This document shows positions 1 through 11,942 of a DNA stretch of 64,000 nt, in pieces (within the stretch, counting starts at the first letter, position 1; each line of letters begins with the position of its first letter). Source of the stretch: Massariosphaeria phaeospora. Lineage: Eukaryota; Ascomycota; Dothideomycetes; Pleosporales. Below the pieces are notes generated by a model that did no database searches, was not told where the DNA came from, and was given only the letters and a program-made list of their open reading frames with translations. The stretch is taken from contig JAADJZ010000033.1 in the NCBI GenBank assembly GCA_011032825.1, forward strand, positions 186,001 through 250,000, given 5' to 3'. A program made the position numbers and the translations under genes.

Positions 1-7
1 CGCCATC

Positions 8-2618
8 ATGCCAGCTGAATATCCAAACAAAGTCAAGAAGCCAGTAGCTATCAATGGCTCGCCGGTTGATAACTAGCGTTATCTTCACCGCAAACTGTGC
101 TTCTCATCTCCATGCCGATGCTGACATGATGCTCCAGACCGTCCTCCCGTCCGGCGGGAACTCCGGGACATGAAACGTAACCACCCGAAGGAGTGGACTC
201 TGTTTCTTCTCGGGCTGGAAAAGTTCCAAAATACGGATGAGTCCCATCCGCTGTCATGGTTTCAGATCGCCGTTGAGTTGACGCAGCCCTCGCCTTTGTC
301 CAACCGCTGATGAATCTGCAGGCATTCACGGTAGGCCGTACACTAACTGGCCGGTCCAAGATTGGCCAAAGGATGTCAGGGATAAGCTCAAAGATTATGT
401 TCGACAGGCCGATCCGTCCATGAAAGACGCCTACCAATGGCAGGGGTTTTGCACCCATAGCTCCATCTTGTTTCTTCCATGGCACCGTCCGTACCTCGCC
501 CTTTTTGAGGTATAGTTATGGTCCAACTTACGGCTTTGGAGAGACTGAACCTCGGCAGACTGAGCTTCGACGACACGTGAAAGATGCTGCCGAAGATTAT
601 ACCGACGACGAGGGCCGAGCCGCATATATTGAAGCCGCAAAGTCGTTCCGTTTGCCATACTGGGACTGGGCTTTGCCTGCCGACAAGGACAACGGTGTGG
701 TACCACGTGAGGCTCTCATAGATGCCAAACATAATATTGCATTTCCCAATAGTAGAGGGGTCAAGAAATTTGCGAGGAATCCTTTGGCCAGCTACAAATT
801 TGGGAGTGAGGGTACCAAAGACCGCAACATCAACTTGGTCAGTATCTACACTTTATTTTGTTCAGAGGATCATCTCTCAATCTCCACATTACCGAGACAA
901 GGTTGTTCGCCGATACCTTGGTAGCAGCCAACGAATTTACACTACAACCTCTCTGAAGGCATTATCTCATGTGCCGGATTCGACAAGGCTTTGTCACGGT
1001 AGATCCGACCATCTCTATATTGTCCAGAATCTCATACGCATACTATCTGCAGCACAAGTACAGAAACTGGATCAGCAGTAACTCATTATACTCGGCGGCG
1101 TGGCATTTTGCGGTTACTAACGTGATTATAGTATTCGAAAGTAAATGGAACCGTTCGATGGCCAAATGATGATGGTACCATGACTGATGAAGCTGGCATG
1201 AACAATAAATTGCTGTCGTTTCTGACGATGACTGAGCGCCTCAAATCTGCCCCAAACAACGGTAAGGTTTATGAGAAGGGTAAGAATCTGACTGAGAGAG
1301 TGCTCTACCTTCTCCAATCATATGACTCGTTCGGACCAATCAGTTCCAACTCGTTCATCAAACGAAATGAGGAATTCGAGAGTTGGGGCAGCCTTGAGGA
1401 TATTCACAACTCCATCCACAGTCTTGTTGGCACTGGAGGTCACATGAACTTTCAGGCCGTCGCAGCATTTGATCCTATATTTTGGCTTCATCACGCGTAA
1501 GTCTTATCACATCCTCTCGCAACCCTTGCTACCTATTGACTTGTCCTAGAAACATTGATCGCTTGTTTGCCATCTGGCAGGCCATCTGGGACAGGGACGG
1601 CAACGCTAAAGATAAATACGTCACAGAGCAGGATGCATGGCCGGGCAAAGGATCTGGGGGTACATTTTCCAATTCTTGGAAATCACACGATAGCATCGAC
1701 ACAAAGTTGACTCCTTTCACTCGATCCGAAGACGGCACCATGTGGACCTCTCGCGACATAAGGAAGACCAATACCTTCGGTTACGTCTATCCCGAGACTC
1801 AGTCTTGGCTCCATCCTACGACAGCAGATATCTTTCAGAAATTGAAGGACACATATCCGAACGCATCCCTGGCAAACAATATCAAGGCCGACAAAGACAA
1901 GGCCCTCAGGTCCCGTGCAAACACCTTTATGGCTCTTGAAGCTGCGCCCTTGAAGACTGCCGAGCTGATACAGATCGCGACTGCGGACACCAGCGATGCA
2001 TAGCAGAGCTTCGTCACCGCCATGCAACAAGTTGAGGTCCCAGTCGAACGAGCTCTAGCCGATCTAGTCCAAGGCAATCAATATTTGGAGTGGCTCGTGG
2101 ACATTCGGGCCAAAAAGCATACACTCGGTGGAAACTTCGTCGTCCACGTATTCCTCGGTAACCCGGACGACGAGAACTCTTTCCTCTACATTGCGGATCC
2201 CAACCACGTGGCTATATTCTCCACATTTGGCACCGACGATACGACAGGCTGCCAGAACTGCAAGAGCGGACAGGAAGCCCATTTGGAGGTTACCGGTCAG
2301 ATCCCGCTTACCTTGGCCCTCGTGGAACGCTATTTTGCTGGAAAACTCGACGGCATCACGTCCGACGATGTGATTCCATACTTGCAAAAGAATTTGCATT
2401 GGCGGGTAACGGATCAGAGCGGAGTACGCGGTAGTCGTGCTAACGTAGACGGGCTTTTGGTCAGTGTCGTGAGCAATGAGGTTACTTTGCCCGATGGACC
2501 CGAGGCGCTGCCTCAGTACGCGCCCAACGTGCACCCATGGCCTGCGGCTACTACGCGCGAGAATGGCGAGGGCAGAGGCCGGGGAACTGGGCTTCCGGCC
2601 GATTTGGTTTCCGTATAA
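8..2618 (+). pseudogene. tyrosinase gene with broken reading frame
   Basis: Type-3 copper enzyme of the tyrosinase family, which oxidises mono- and diphenols in melanin-type chemistry. The copper-A ligand region is visible as GIHGRPY, CTHSS and WHRPYLALFE, and copper-B as HNSIH, GGHMNF and FWLHHANIDR; RLPYWDWA is also typical. A C-terminal tyrosinase domain follows (EWLVDIRAKKHTLGG). Well-supported exons are about 322-509, 559-837, 1132-1496 and 1550 onward, with introns 510-558, 838-1131 (tactaac branch site) and 1497-1549. Upstream exons (8-64 and 138-271) carry family-like sequence (VRRELRD, SWFQIA), but the only usable GT-AG choices at both junctions leave a one-base frame mismatch. An in-frame TAG at 2001-2003 also separates the catalytic part from the C-terminal domain, which stays open to 2618. 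Two frame faults and a stop make a decayed or mis-sequenced gene most likely. The family call is firm. Confidence 0.85.
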
Positions 2619-3041
2619 GTACAGCAACAGCCTCGAGCACAGTCGGCGCCGATAAACTCAGTCCTTACACCATCTTCCTGACAGTATACAGAATTTACGC
2701 AATATATACGGAGTTCGCTCATCAACTACGATGCCCTGGTATGTCTGGTGTGGCTTTGCCTAGCAGTATGATGTAGTATAGTTTTCCCATATCCGTTCAC
2801 TCTACCAGCTCCATGTCATACTATAGAAATCTTTCTTTCACTCTGGCAATCCGGCCCATCTAAAACACTCAGTGAAAGCCTATACATCATCACAGCCTAG
2901 GACTCGCGCGCTGGCACCGTCACTGAAGATCCCATATATAATCTCCTACTACTCCAAATTATCTCACCTTACCAAAACCCCACCGACAAGTACCAACTCC
3001 ATACATCCCCCATTTCGATATCTCAACCGTCAGCGACTAAG
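2619..3041. other. intergenic, no gene seen
   Basis: Tail of the tyrosinase locus and promoter/leader of the next gene. It holds short pyrimidine-rich tracts before the ATG at 3042 and nothing else I can support. Confidence 0.6.
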
Positions 3042-4655
3042 ATGGGTTTCCGAAAGCTTGTCGACAAGGTCGCCGCGAAAACGCGAAGGCGCGATAAAGA
3101 AGGTGCATCTTCGAGTTCACCAGTACAATCGAGTCCAGTGTCATCGAGGAAGCTACACGCGACTCCTTCTCCGTGGAGGATTCGATCAGCAAATTCTCCA
3201 TCGTCGAGCCCTCCGGCATCGGGTTTCCTGTCGTCGAGTCTTCTACAATCAACCTCTTCGGCTTCCAAACCTCTGAAACAACATCCTCTGACGTCGAGCC
3301 CTCCCCAGTCGAGTCCCAAGCCTCCAACTCTACCGCAACTTCGATCGTCGACTCCATTGCAGGCAGCTTCTCACTCCTTGGCATCAAGTCTGCCACAATC
3401 GAATATCTCACGACCAACATCGGCACGCTCAGTTCTCCCTTCGGCTTCGGATCCGATACGAGCGATTCTGTTATCAGCACGATCACCGCTATCGGCTCCA
3501 CCCCAACTGACTCCTCAGCCATTGAGCCCGATGCATCTAAATCCTCTACACTCCACCAAGCTCCACTCTACCCTCCACTCATCACCGCCTCCGTCTCCTA
3601 CAATCCCTTTTCTACCAGCGCCTATATCCCTTCCCTCGAGTCGTCCATCATCACCCCTTCAGCCACTCGCCCGCACACCAGCTCCCCCGTTAACCCCAAC
3701 AGGCGAGAAGCAAGCTGTGACTCCCAGCAAGCACAAGCCATCAACTCTTCTCGGTACGTTATCCGCTTCTGGTGACCGCCCACCATCCCCACTAGAAGAA
3801 GACATCGCCACCCTCGCCTTTGTCAAGAGGATCTCCCTCGACGAGCTCCGGGATATTGGAAATTATAGTGACAGGACTTTCTCTTTGAGCAGCAAGGACC
3901 AGGATCGGGATGCAGTAGCAGAGACTGCGACTGCAGAGGCGAAGGAAGAGCGTGAAAAGACTGATATGAACGCGCACAAGGGTCTAGGTATCGAGGAAGA
4001 ATGGCAGGACACCGACGGTGCGACCAGCAGCGCCGCATCGACACCCACCCGTATCCCGCCTACACTCCTACTCAGAATACCTCATCGTCCTTGCCACGCC
4101 CACGGTAATCCATCATCTGGGAACAGCGCACCCTCGCCACCTGCCCGCCTTCCCGGCCGCGCCACCCTCACCGAACAACACATCCTCGACCTCATCCGGT
4201 CCTCACCACCGCGCGTCCCCGCGCCTCCCAGTCCCACCATGGACGAATCCACCACACGGCGCCCATGCCCCATGCGCCTCATGTCCAACGAGTCGTTTGC
4301 TGCGCTGCCGGACTATTCCGATATCGAGGGCGACTCGGAGGCAGATGCGCAATCGGTGACTGCGCTACCTGCGTACTACGCTTACGCCAGCGGCGAAGAC
4401 CTAGATTCTTTCGCTGTGTGGGTCGATCGGCCGGCGAACGAGGACGATGGAACGGAGGCTCCAATGGAGCGAACGTTGACGACGCCGACCCAATCCCGCC
4501 GCGTCAATACGCCCACTCTACGAGCCATGCCTAGCGCTTTTCCTGCCTCGCTCGCTTCGCTGCATTCCGTTTACTCGGCGGCGGGCAGGGAGCACGAGTA
4601 CGACGAGTGGATCCCCGTAAACGTGATGCCTGGGAGCTGGAACGAGTCGGAGTAA
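3042..4655 (+). CDS. Ser/Pro-rich protein of unknown function, 537 aa
   Basis: Single open frame starting MGFRKLVDKVAAKTRRRDK, a basic N-terminus. Residues about 25-260 are Ser/Pro/Thr-rich and low in complexity. The rest is acidic and more conserved in appearance (SLDELRDIGNYSD near residue 267; EYDEWIPVNVMP at the C-terminus). A second frame stays open at 3173-3775 and has more typical fungal codon use there (ATC, GTC, GAG, TCC), so the exact frame between about 3100 and 3700 is uncertain. A 42-nt intron at 3754-3795 (gtacgt...ctag) would also preserve the main frame. No domain, signal peptide or membrane span is seen, and I do not recognise a family. That a gene lies here is likely; its exact protein is not settled. 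Confidence 0.6.
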   Translation: MGFRKLVDKVAAKTRRRDKEGASSSSPVQSSPVSSRKLHATPSPWRIRSANSPSSSPPASGFLSSSLLQSTSSASKPLKQHPLTSSPPQSSPKPPTLPQLRSSTPLQAASHSLASSLPQSNISRPTSARSVLPSASDPIRAILLSARSPLSAPPQLTPQPLSPMHLNPLHSTKLHSTLHSSPPPSPTIPFLPAPISLPSSRPSSPLQPLARTPAPPLTPTGEKQAVTPSKHKPSTLLGTLSASGDRPPSPLEEDIATLAFVKRISLDELRDIGNYSDRTFSLSSKDQDRDAVAETATAEAKEEREKTDMNAHKGLGIEEEWQDTDGATSSAASTPTRIPPTLLLRIPHRPCHAHGNPSSGNSAPSPPARLPGRATLTEQHILDLIRSSPPRVPAPPSPTMDESTTRRPCPMRLMSNESFAALPDYSDIEGDSEADAQSVTALPAYYAYASGEDLDSFAVWVDRPANEDDGTEAPMERTLTTPTQSRRVNTPTLRAMPSAFPASLASLHSVYSAAGREHEYDEWIPVNVMPGSWNESE

Positions 4656-6135
4656 AAAGGAATACTTAGGACTATAGTGGGGGGAGCTAAGCTGTGTAAG
4701 TTACCTTGCTTATAGAATATAGCGCATTCGATACTAATAGCCAGATTACAGCAGATTAGATTAGATTCGATTCGATCTACGATAAGAGGGGTTTCGGCCT
4801 GCAAGTTGGGAGCGCGTTCGTGCGTGCGTGCGTGAGGGAGTAGCTGTAGCTACTCGCATTGCCGGACTAGCTACTTACCTGGAGGGAGGTTTGAGACTGG
4901 CGCAGCCGCGCAGCTATGCCGTAGTGTAGACTAGTGTAGTATGGCTAGGGAAATCGAGCGTTCGCGCTGGACATCAAGTTAGATTAGCAATATTTACTCG
5001 CGAATGTTCTCCGAGAAGAACCTACCCACTCTGTTCCAAAAGCCCCAACAGAATAAGTATTACCCCGTAAGCCAACTACACCACCTCTCGTATAGCCTAC
5101 CGTCCAATCCTCGCACAACTCCTTCTAGTCTTCTATGCTATCGAAAGGACACAGAATGAAGATGCATAGGTGTCTGCTCTTAAGAGGTAGGTCTAGAGTT
5201 ACGCTAGACGTCTAGGCTTTGTTTGTAGAGTCTACCTATCTAGCTAAACAGAGGCATAAAACATATCGCCAATAAAGACAGACTTTAAACAATCCTCTTA
5301 CTAGTCTAAGAGTTCTTAAGAGTATCTAGATAGTCTACCTCTGTTCTTACAAAACCCTACTGCATCCAGCATACAAGGTAATACCTACGCAAGGCCATCC
5401 TCATGGACAGAGGCCTTATAGACGTAGAAGGGTTGAAACTCATCGCACGAGCTACGAAAACCTCCTACATATGAAGCACCAACCTAGAAGTAAGCCGATT
5501 TGATCGTTACTGCACGCTTCCTACATGGACCCCCTCTTGCACCCCCTACCCTCTCTTACACTATCAAGCGAAGACCCCATTACCCTATATGCCAGCTACA
5601 ACCCCGCTCGTGAATTCCAAACAGTAGCCCCCCGTAGCGCTCTGCTCGAATCCCGTAGACTTCCCCGAGGATAGGTAAATCGACAGAAAGAACCGACGCA
5701 GGTCCAGAGCAGAGAAAATATGCCCAATCATCATGCGGTTATCTAGCAAACAATCATGCAATGCCTCATTCTATGTCCATAAGCAACTCATGTGAAAGAA
5801 GAAGGTGCCCCTAAATATGAACGCGTAGTAGTAGTTGCTGTAGAATGATGCTGTATGATAGGTGGTCTCTCCTGTTCTTTCCCTTACTGGTATATGTCCA
5901 TATCCAAAAGACCCACCCTCTTCTCTGCATGATACAAAAAGCGGAAACGAAACGGAGCGGAGCGAACAAGAATCGAGTCGGGGCTTGCCTAGTTATCCAA
6001 CAGGCAGCAAGCAGCCAAAAACGCCATGCGTACGTAACGTGTGAGCCAAGACACCTTCAACGCCTTTTCGCCTCCCTCTCTTTCTCGCCCTTAGATGCAT
6101 GCCGGCTAGATTCTCCACCACTACATCACCCTAGC
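4656..6135. other. gene-poor, AT-richer region
   Basis: About 1.5 kb without a credible coding frame. It is rich in TCTAAG/CTTAGA, CTAG and GTCTAC words and contains a diverged repeat (separate entry). The look is of degenerate repeat DNA. Confidence 0.6.
5268..5350 (+). repeat. diverged dispersed repeat, copy 1
   Basis: An 80-nt stretch aligns by eye with 63203-63280. It shares, in order, CAGACTTTA, ATCCTCTT, CTAAGAG and TAGATAGT at near-identical spacing. Several differences are transitions, as expected for an old copy in a genome with repeat-induced point mutation; that mechanism is inference. Confidence 0.5.
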
Positions 6136-7594
6136 TCACCGCACGACGGGCGTCAACCAGGTTGCCTCTTCGCACGTATCCGTCATATCGCTTTCCTCGT
6201 CAACCTTGAATCCCAGCTCGCCCAACTTCCGCGTGTCCCAACCGCATGTAAACTCGCCCTGGCCACCGTTCTCGCGGTCGACGGCGTTGCCGAGCTTGAC
6301 GTAGTTGGCGAAGCGGCACACGGTCTGCGAGTACGACCACTGCAAGCAGTTGGCGTCGGCGCCGCACTCGGAGCCGCACGATTCGGCGTTGCGGTGCGCG
6401 GGGCGCTCGTTGGGAACGGGCGCTTCGGAGAGGTTGTCCCAGAATTCGCGGCTGGCGGCGGAGCGGAGGTGGCCGTGCGTGTAGGCGAGGAGGGAGGAGT
6501 AGACGAACGGTTTCTTGGGGGTATGGTTAGAAGGGAACTAGGATAAGCTGGGGAAGGGAGTTATGTACCTGGTTGTAGGGTCGGGTGCGCTCCCACTTCC
6601 ATAAGGATTCCATCCGGTCGGGTGATAGGCGGTGAAGAGATAGTAATGGCACGCACCACCTCTCTCTGTCGACTGAAATCTTCTCGATTGCGTGGCCGGA
6701 GAAAGTTGGATACAAGGCCTCCAGTTTCACTCCGGTGGCGTTTTGGATGGCATACGCGAGGATAGCATCACCCTGCTGCACCGTCTTGACCCAGTCCTCA
6801 TAGCGGACACTCAGTCGGCCATCTATCCCGGCATTGGTACCCGTCTGCGCGGGCAACAACTTCTTCATCAGGCCCTGCGATATGACGATGCCGGCGCCGG
6901 CCGAGGCAAACCAGCCATCGCTGCTGTGGGCGGGCTGGCCTATGTAGTGGGCCTCGGTCGAGTCGAGCTGGTCCAGCAGGCGGAACAGTGTGTCCCAGAA
7001 AATATACACGTCGGCCTCCAAGAACACATACCATTTCGCCTTGGGGTTGAGCTGGTACGCCTTATCGACCATGGGCAGGTACTTGAATTTGTCCAGCCGC
7101 CAGCCCTGCTGCGAGTAGTTGACCTTATCGCCCTCAGTGTGAGCCTTTCTGTGATTGGCGTAGGCCTGGAAGTCGGTGTTGTTGACGGCGTACGAGGCCG
7201 GCAGCTCGGCGAGGATGTCGACGACTTGCTGGTCGCCAATCTTCTCATCGTGGTCCGACACGACTATGATGTTCGCAATACACGACGACACGGTGGCAAG
7301 GTGGGCTTTGTTGATGGCGCTATCGCCGGCGCTCGTCTTCAGCACCACCTGGATGTTCTCGAGCTGGGAGGCGGGGAAATTCTCGCAGTAGTTGGGCTCG
7401 ACGCCTTTTTTCGAGCCTCGCAGCGGCGGGAAGAAGCTCTTGGTGTGGTGGTGGTAGAATGGCGATGGAGGTAGGGGTTCGCGCCGTGAGCGCGTCAACG
7501 ACAGGCCGAAGAAGAAAAGGAGAAGACCAGGCAGCAGGAACCTCCACGGCCTCCGCGAGAGCCGGAGCGGCAGCGTCTTGAGCATGGCGACCAC
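6136..7594 (-). CDS. family 31 (DUF604/fringe-like) glycosyltransferase
   Basis: Two exons, 6569-7594 and 6136-6513, give about 467 aa. The 55-nt intron 6514-6568 was chosen because it has a tctaac branch site; an alternative 31-nt intron is too short. The protein is a type II membrane protein: a short cytoplasmic N-terminus, one membrane anchor (LPGLLLFFFGLSL, residues about 22-34), then a lumenal domain. KWYVFLEADVYIFWDTL is the family's acidic nucleotide-sugar/metal-binding segment, and GWFASAGAGIVIS matches the conserved glycine-rich segment. The C-terminal exon is Cys-rich (CGSECGADANC...C), as in fungal members, and ends near FTCGWDTRKLGELG. Role: Golgi transfer of a sugar, likely galactose-type, to glycoprotein or glycolipid; donor and acceptor cannot be read from sequence. 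It lies tail-to-head after GH131 on the same strand. Confidence 0.8.
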
Positions 7595-8510
7595 CGGCGG
7601 CGCAGGAGGGCGACTGTGGCCAAACGCGACGCGCTACAAACGATTGTGAGGGTTGCAAGCAGCGAAACGCATCCGAGGGGGCTGTCGTCAAACGAGTCCC
7701 TGAAGTTTGGCGGCGGCCCCAAACCGAAAGCTGACAGCCCCCAAGCCCCAAGCCGCCCAGGACGACAGACGCTGCCCGGCCGTGCGGTCCCGGCGGTGGA
7801 CGCTGCATCCGGCAGGAGTGGCTGGCTGCCGCTCGGGTGGCGCTTGGGGATACCGCACCAGGCGTAGCGGTGCATATATATAGCCTGTCGCGTTAGGCGT
7901 CGGCTACGGACATCAGCCGCCTCAGTATAGTACCTGTCGTCTCCAGCAGACGACCCTCAGCAGACGTGCGAAGACGGAGCGACGGCGACGGCATCATGGG
8001 GGACGACTGCGCGCCGTGTGCAATGCACGACAGAGTCGCACGCTAGCGTCCACACAGGACCGGAGCGCCGTGGCGAGTCAACACCGGAAGGACCAGGGCG
8101 AGCGTTCGGAAAGAGGCCGGTCGGCGCGCTGAGTGAATGGAGTGGCAGGTTTGCGGGCAGGGACAGCAGGAGGTCGAGGGCCTAGGCGACTTCCAGCGGC
8201 GAAGTCGAGTTTGAGTTGGGTGGGCACTGGGCAGGTGCGACGGCCGAAGGAAGGCACCCACTCCCACGGACGGCAAGGACGGGTCACGGATCGTGAGGCA
8301 CGCGAGACCGTCCCAACAAAGTGGCACCACACTGAACACAGACATTCTCCGACCTGTGCACCGGATTCAAGGCTGATGGGAGTGCTCAAGCACAGCTGTC
8401 GCGTGTTTCAACAGAGGTGCAGCAAGGTAATGCAACGAACGACATCGCAACAGCTTCATCTACATATACAGTCTCTCACGCCCTCGTACCACTTAGCTGC
8501 CTCCCAGCAC
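7595..8510. other. intergenic between GT31 and GH131
   Basis: GC-rich promoter side of the GT31 gene plus the 3' flank of GH131. Open frames here on either strand lack family-like sequence; I see no gene. Confidence 0.55.
7874..7881 (-). promoter_or_regulatory. possible TATA element of the GT31 gene
   Basis: An alternating TATATATA lies about 280 bp upstream of the GT31 start codon in a GC-rich region. The distance implies a long leader, so the assignment is tentative. Confidence 0.3.
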
Positions 8511-9510
8511 CTACAGCGACACACAGCCGTCGGCCGAGTCCTCCAGGAACACACCCCCGTAGATCTGCCCCTCGTTCAGGTTCTTCGACTGGTACCCGCT
8601 ATTGACCACATCATTGCTCCCCGTCGGCTTCTTCAGCAGCCCGAGCTGGAACTGGCCACCGCCCGCGATGTTCACAGACGTAGGGCCGGCAACCGACTTC
8701 AGCGCCGCCTGGCCGACCGAGTAGTAGATCTGGACTTGGCTGTGAGGAGAAACGTGTCAGCGATTGCGCGAGGCAGATGGGAGTTAGTCTACAATACGCA
8801 CTTCTTGGGGTAGTCGAGCTTGACGGCGAAGTTCTGCCACTGCGTCTTGTCGATGGCAACCGAGTACAGGCTCTTGCCGCTGCGGTCGAGGATCTTGAAG
8901 TTGTTCTTGTCGGCGGCAGACTTGCCGATGATTTGGCCGGCCTGGAACTGAATCTGGTTGGACGAGTAGTCGGCGGCCTCATGCCAGACATTCTGGTGAT
9001 TGAGTTAGGAACTTTACTGTATCCACGGCTTGTTGTGGATTGGGAACCAGTCCTCACCAGGTACTCATGCGTCAGATTCAACGGCCGAGCGGCATCCTGC
9101 TTCACGCTCCAGTGCAGCGTCTTAACACCCGTAGTCCCCGGTCCGTCTGCCGCATCCTTCAAGAACTGGAGGCCCGCTCTCCGAAACCCGTTCTGCTTCT
9201 GGAAGATGCTCTTGTCGCTGAGCGTTACCTCAACCGGCACATGGTCCGTCCCGTCGAAACGCGCCGCCTCGCCTGTCGGGAACTTGAGGATCTCAGACCA
9301 TTTGATGTCGTTACCCTTGACGTAGTCTGGGTTGTAGATTTGGTTGGTGGCGTAAGTGTCGAAGTAGGTCAGCTCGGTGCCGGTGGGGATACGGCCGTCG
9401 AAGACGATGGGGCATGTGATATCTGCGGCTTGACGGGCGGCAACTGTCGCTGGAGCAGCGAGCGCAGTCCCGGTGGTTAGCAGGATGGCGGTGAGGGATC
9501 GAGTGTACAT
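8511..9510 (-). CDS. secreted GH131 beta-glucanase
   Basis: Three exons, 9058-9510, 8802-8992 and 8511-8739, with introns 8993-9057 and 8740-8801, give 290 aa. A signal peptide (residues 1-19, MYTRSLTAILLTTGTALAA) and a short pro-segment precede CPIVFDGRIP, the characteristic start of the GH131 beta-jelly-roll domain. Further family segments are GFRRAGL, TLHWSVK and PLNLTHEYL, and at the C-terminus LKKPTG, GQIYGGVFLEDS and CVSL. The two outer cysteines probably form the family disulfide. There is no cellulose-binding module. GH131 enzymes cleave beta-1,3-, beta-1,6- and beta-1,4-glucans and are found in fungi. A TATA box sits about 60 bp upstream of the ATG, which suits a regulated secreted hydrolase. 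Confidence 0.88.
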
Positions 9511-9570
9511 GGTGAAGGTTCGTTTGGTCAGAGTGCTGAAGATCCGCCTAGGACGCGGATTCTAGGAGGG

Positions 9571-9577
9571 TTTTATA
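9571..9577 (-). promoter_or_regulatory. TATA box of the GH131 gene
   Basis: TATAAAA on the minus strand, about 60 bp upstream of the GH131 ATG at 9510; spacing fits a core promoter. Confidence 0.55.
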
Positions 9578-10855
9578 CGGCTTCGAAACCAGTTTGCCTT
9601 ACCCTTCCTCTATTCTTGCATCGCCCAATGAGACCGTACCCTGCTAATCCCGATACCCCAGATTGTATGCGGATCCCGGTTACTGTCCCGGGTACTCTGA
9701 TTGCCCGAATATTATATTCATCTTTGCGATTTGCGTTAGCCAATTGCGACACGGAAGAACTTTGATAGAAGGTTCCATAGTGGGGTAAGTCGTTCTGGAT
9801 ATGGCGATTCTATACGACCCTATGGCGCCGAATTACTTTAAGCTGTCATGAGGCTCGTTGACCCATCTAGCAATCCTGGTTGTCTGGGGTAATGTAGATT
9901 GGATTGGCGGTCCGGATTGCCGCGTTTGAAATAAAGGGCTCGATCTAAGATGTAGGACAGGAGATTGAGATGGAAATGGGAGGGCCTACTGCAAGGAGTA
10001 TTATGATTTGCCATTGCATGCCGCTGTAGAACGGCATGAGACTCGATTTGGGGGCAAACATGTCAGAGAGATATGGCCCCAAAGCGCCTCATGTGGCAGT
10101 ACATGATGGCAGTAGTGTGCAGTCGTTCGGGGTGAAGAGAAAATTGGATTCGGCAGTGTTAGTACGGCACGTAGGTTAGCTGTTGAGTATTGAGGTGCGA
10201 ACTGTCAATGAACACGAGTGCTGCATCGTGAGGATTGGAATTCGAGCTAAGCCTGATATGTTTAGTCGCACGTGATCCCTCGTCCTCACGCGTCCGCGCC
10301 ACCTGCACGGAATGTCACACCTGCAGGTATCACCAGAAGACTTCCGCAGCTGCATCACTCATCCACCATCATTCTGCCATTAATGTCTACAATCCTTCTC
10401 TTCACTGGCCTGCCCAGTAGTCTGCCGGCTAGATTAAAGCCGGAATGGCATCATAGCGTCATTTATTCCCATGATGCCTCGGCATCGACCCCTCCGACGA
10501 ACCTCCGACGGCGCACCGCACCGCAGAGACAGTCTGCCATTTCAGGCCCCCGTTCGCAGCCGGCACATGCGACATGCGACATGCGACGTGCGACTCCAAG
10601 GCAGACCCTACGCAGGTGTACACCAGGTACTCGAGTATCCAGCCGAGTCACCAGGCTGTTGCGGAGCAGCGCGTGAGAGACAGGCCGTCTTCAGGTCTGG
10701 TCCACGTTATCGCGGTGCCTAGTGCGCATGTCGCGATTTAAAATGTGACGGGGGCGTCGCCTTTTGCGAATCTTGTTGCGCTCTCCTACCTTCATACCCC
10801 CCTCATATCACTATCACGATTATTCTCGCGTCGCAAAGCCGTCCGAATCGTCACC
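9578..10855. other. intergenic between GH131 and heme oxygenase
   Basis: Divergent promoter region of about 1.3 kb. A short CATGCGA tandem (about 10565-10590) is the only repeat noted. Open frames here are not supported by codon use or motifs. Confidence 0.5.
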
Positions 10856-11942
10856 ATGTCAGACCCCACCTCGCTTCCAGGCGAGATCAACGCAGCGACA
10901 AGGTATTCATCTCCACAGCCAAACTCGAATGAATCTCGTTATTGACGACGACGCCAGATCCCTTCACACAACCCTCAATCGCCTCATAACAACGCGCCTC
11001 CCGCTCGCGCTCCCTCCCCACACCTCCGACCCCTCGCTCTACACCACCGGCCTGTTGCATTTCGCTCACATCTACCTAACCTTCGAATCGCTGTGGAACG
11101 ATCTAGTCTCCGCCCCCACCTCACCCCCAACATCCCCGCTCCTTAGCTTCCTCCTCGTTAACCCATACGATGCGCCGGAAATGTTTTCCTCGCCGCCATC
11201 ACCACAAATGGTGCGGTTTCTGCGAACGCTCCGACCGAAAGGGCTCACACGGTCGGCGCGTTTAAAGGCCGACTTGGAATTTCTGACGGGCCTACACCCG
11301 ACGGATCTAAGCGTGCTGTTGGCACAATATCCAGGCGACAAAGTCGCAGACTACTGCCAACACATACGGCGCAATGTGAAAGTGAAGCCGCACGTCCTCG
11401 TCGCGTACGCTTGGTGTTTCTACATGGCGGTTTTCTCCGGCGGGCGCTACATCCGCTCTGAACTCGTCAAGAGCGGCGACGAATTCTGGCGAACGAACAC
11501 CGGGCCCGACACTTCCACTTCCACTTCCTCGCAACTCCCACTCTCCGAATCCGGCCTCTCCTTCTGGTCATTCCTTGGCCCGCACGACGGCGAAGATATC
11601 AAAGCAGACTTCAAACAACGTCTCTTAGCTGCAGAATCCTTTTTCACGCCCGATGAGCGCATCGACGTGATCGAGGAGGCCAAGTCAATATTCAAATTCA
11701 GCGCCGGGCTGGTGCAAGAGCTGGACGAGAAACTGGCCACGGATCTGGAGAAGCTGAACGTACCGGAGCGCGTGGAGAGGCCTCAACCGGAGACTGCGCG
11801 TGGTGAGAAAGGAGCGCATGTCAGGCCGACCGTGGTGCTGTCTCGGAAGGCGGTCATGTGGTGGCGGAGACCTGAGGTCACGGGTGCGGCTGTGGCCCTC
11901 GGGTGTTTGGCTGGTGTGGCATTGTTAAGGATGGAGTTCTAG
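10856..11942 (+). CDS. heme oxygenase-like, tail-anchored protein
   Basis: Exon 1 is 10856-10902 and exon 2 is 10958-11942. The 55-nt intron joins EINAATR to SLHTTLNRLI and gives 343 aa. EINAATRSLHTTLNRLI is the helix carrying the expected heme-ligand His of fungal heme oxygenases, followed by LPPHTSDPSLYTTGLLHFA and a body of predicted helices (YIRSELVKSGDEFW). The C-terminus has one hydrophobic segment (VALGCLAGVALLR) ending at the last residues, typical of a tail anchor in the ER membrane as in yeast Hmx1. Role: heme breakdown to biliverdin, iron and CO, or a related heme-sensing function if catalytic residues have drifted. The upstream in-frame extension (from 10764) was rejected because the intron gives a cleaner N-terminus. 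Confidence 0.8.

Noticed and set aside
5845..6546. Plus-strand 233-codon open frame
   Set aside because: Antisense to the second exon of the GT31 gene over most of its length; composition follows that gene's codons.
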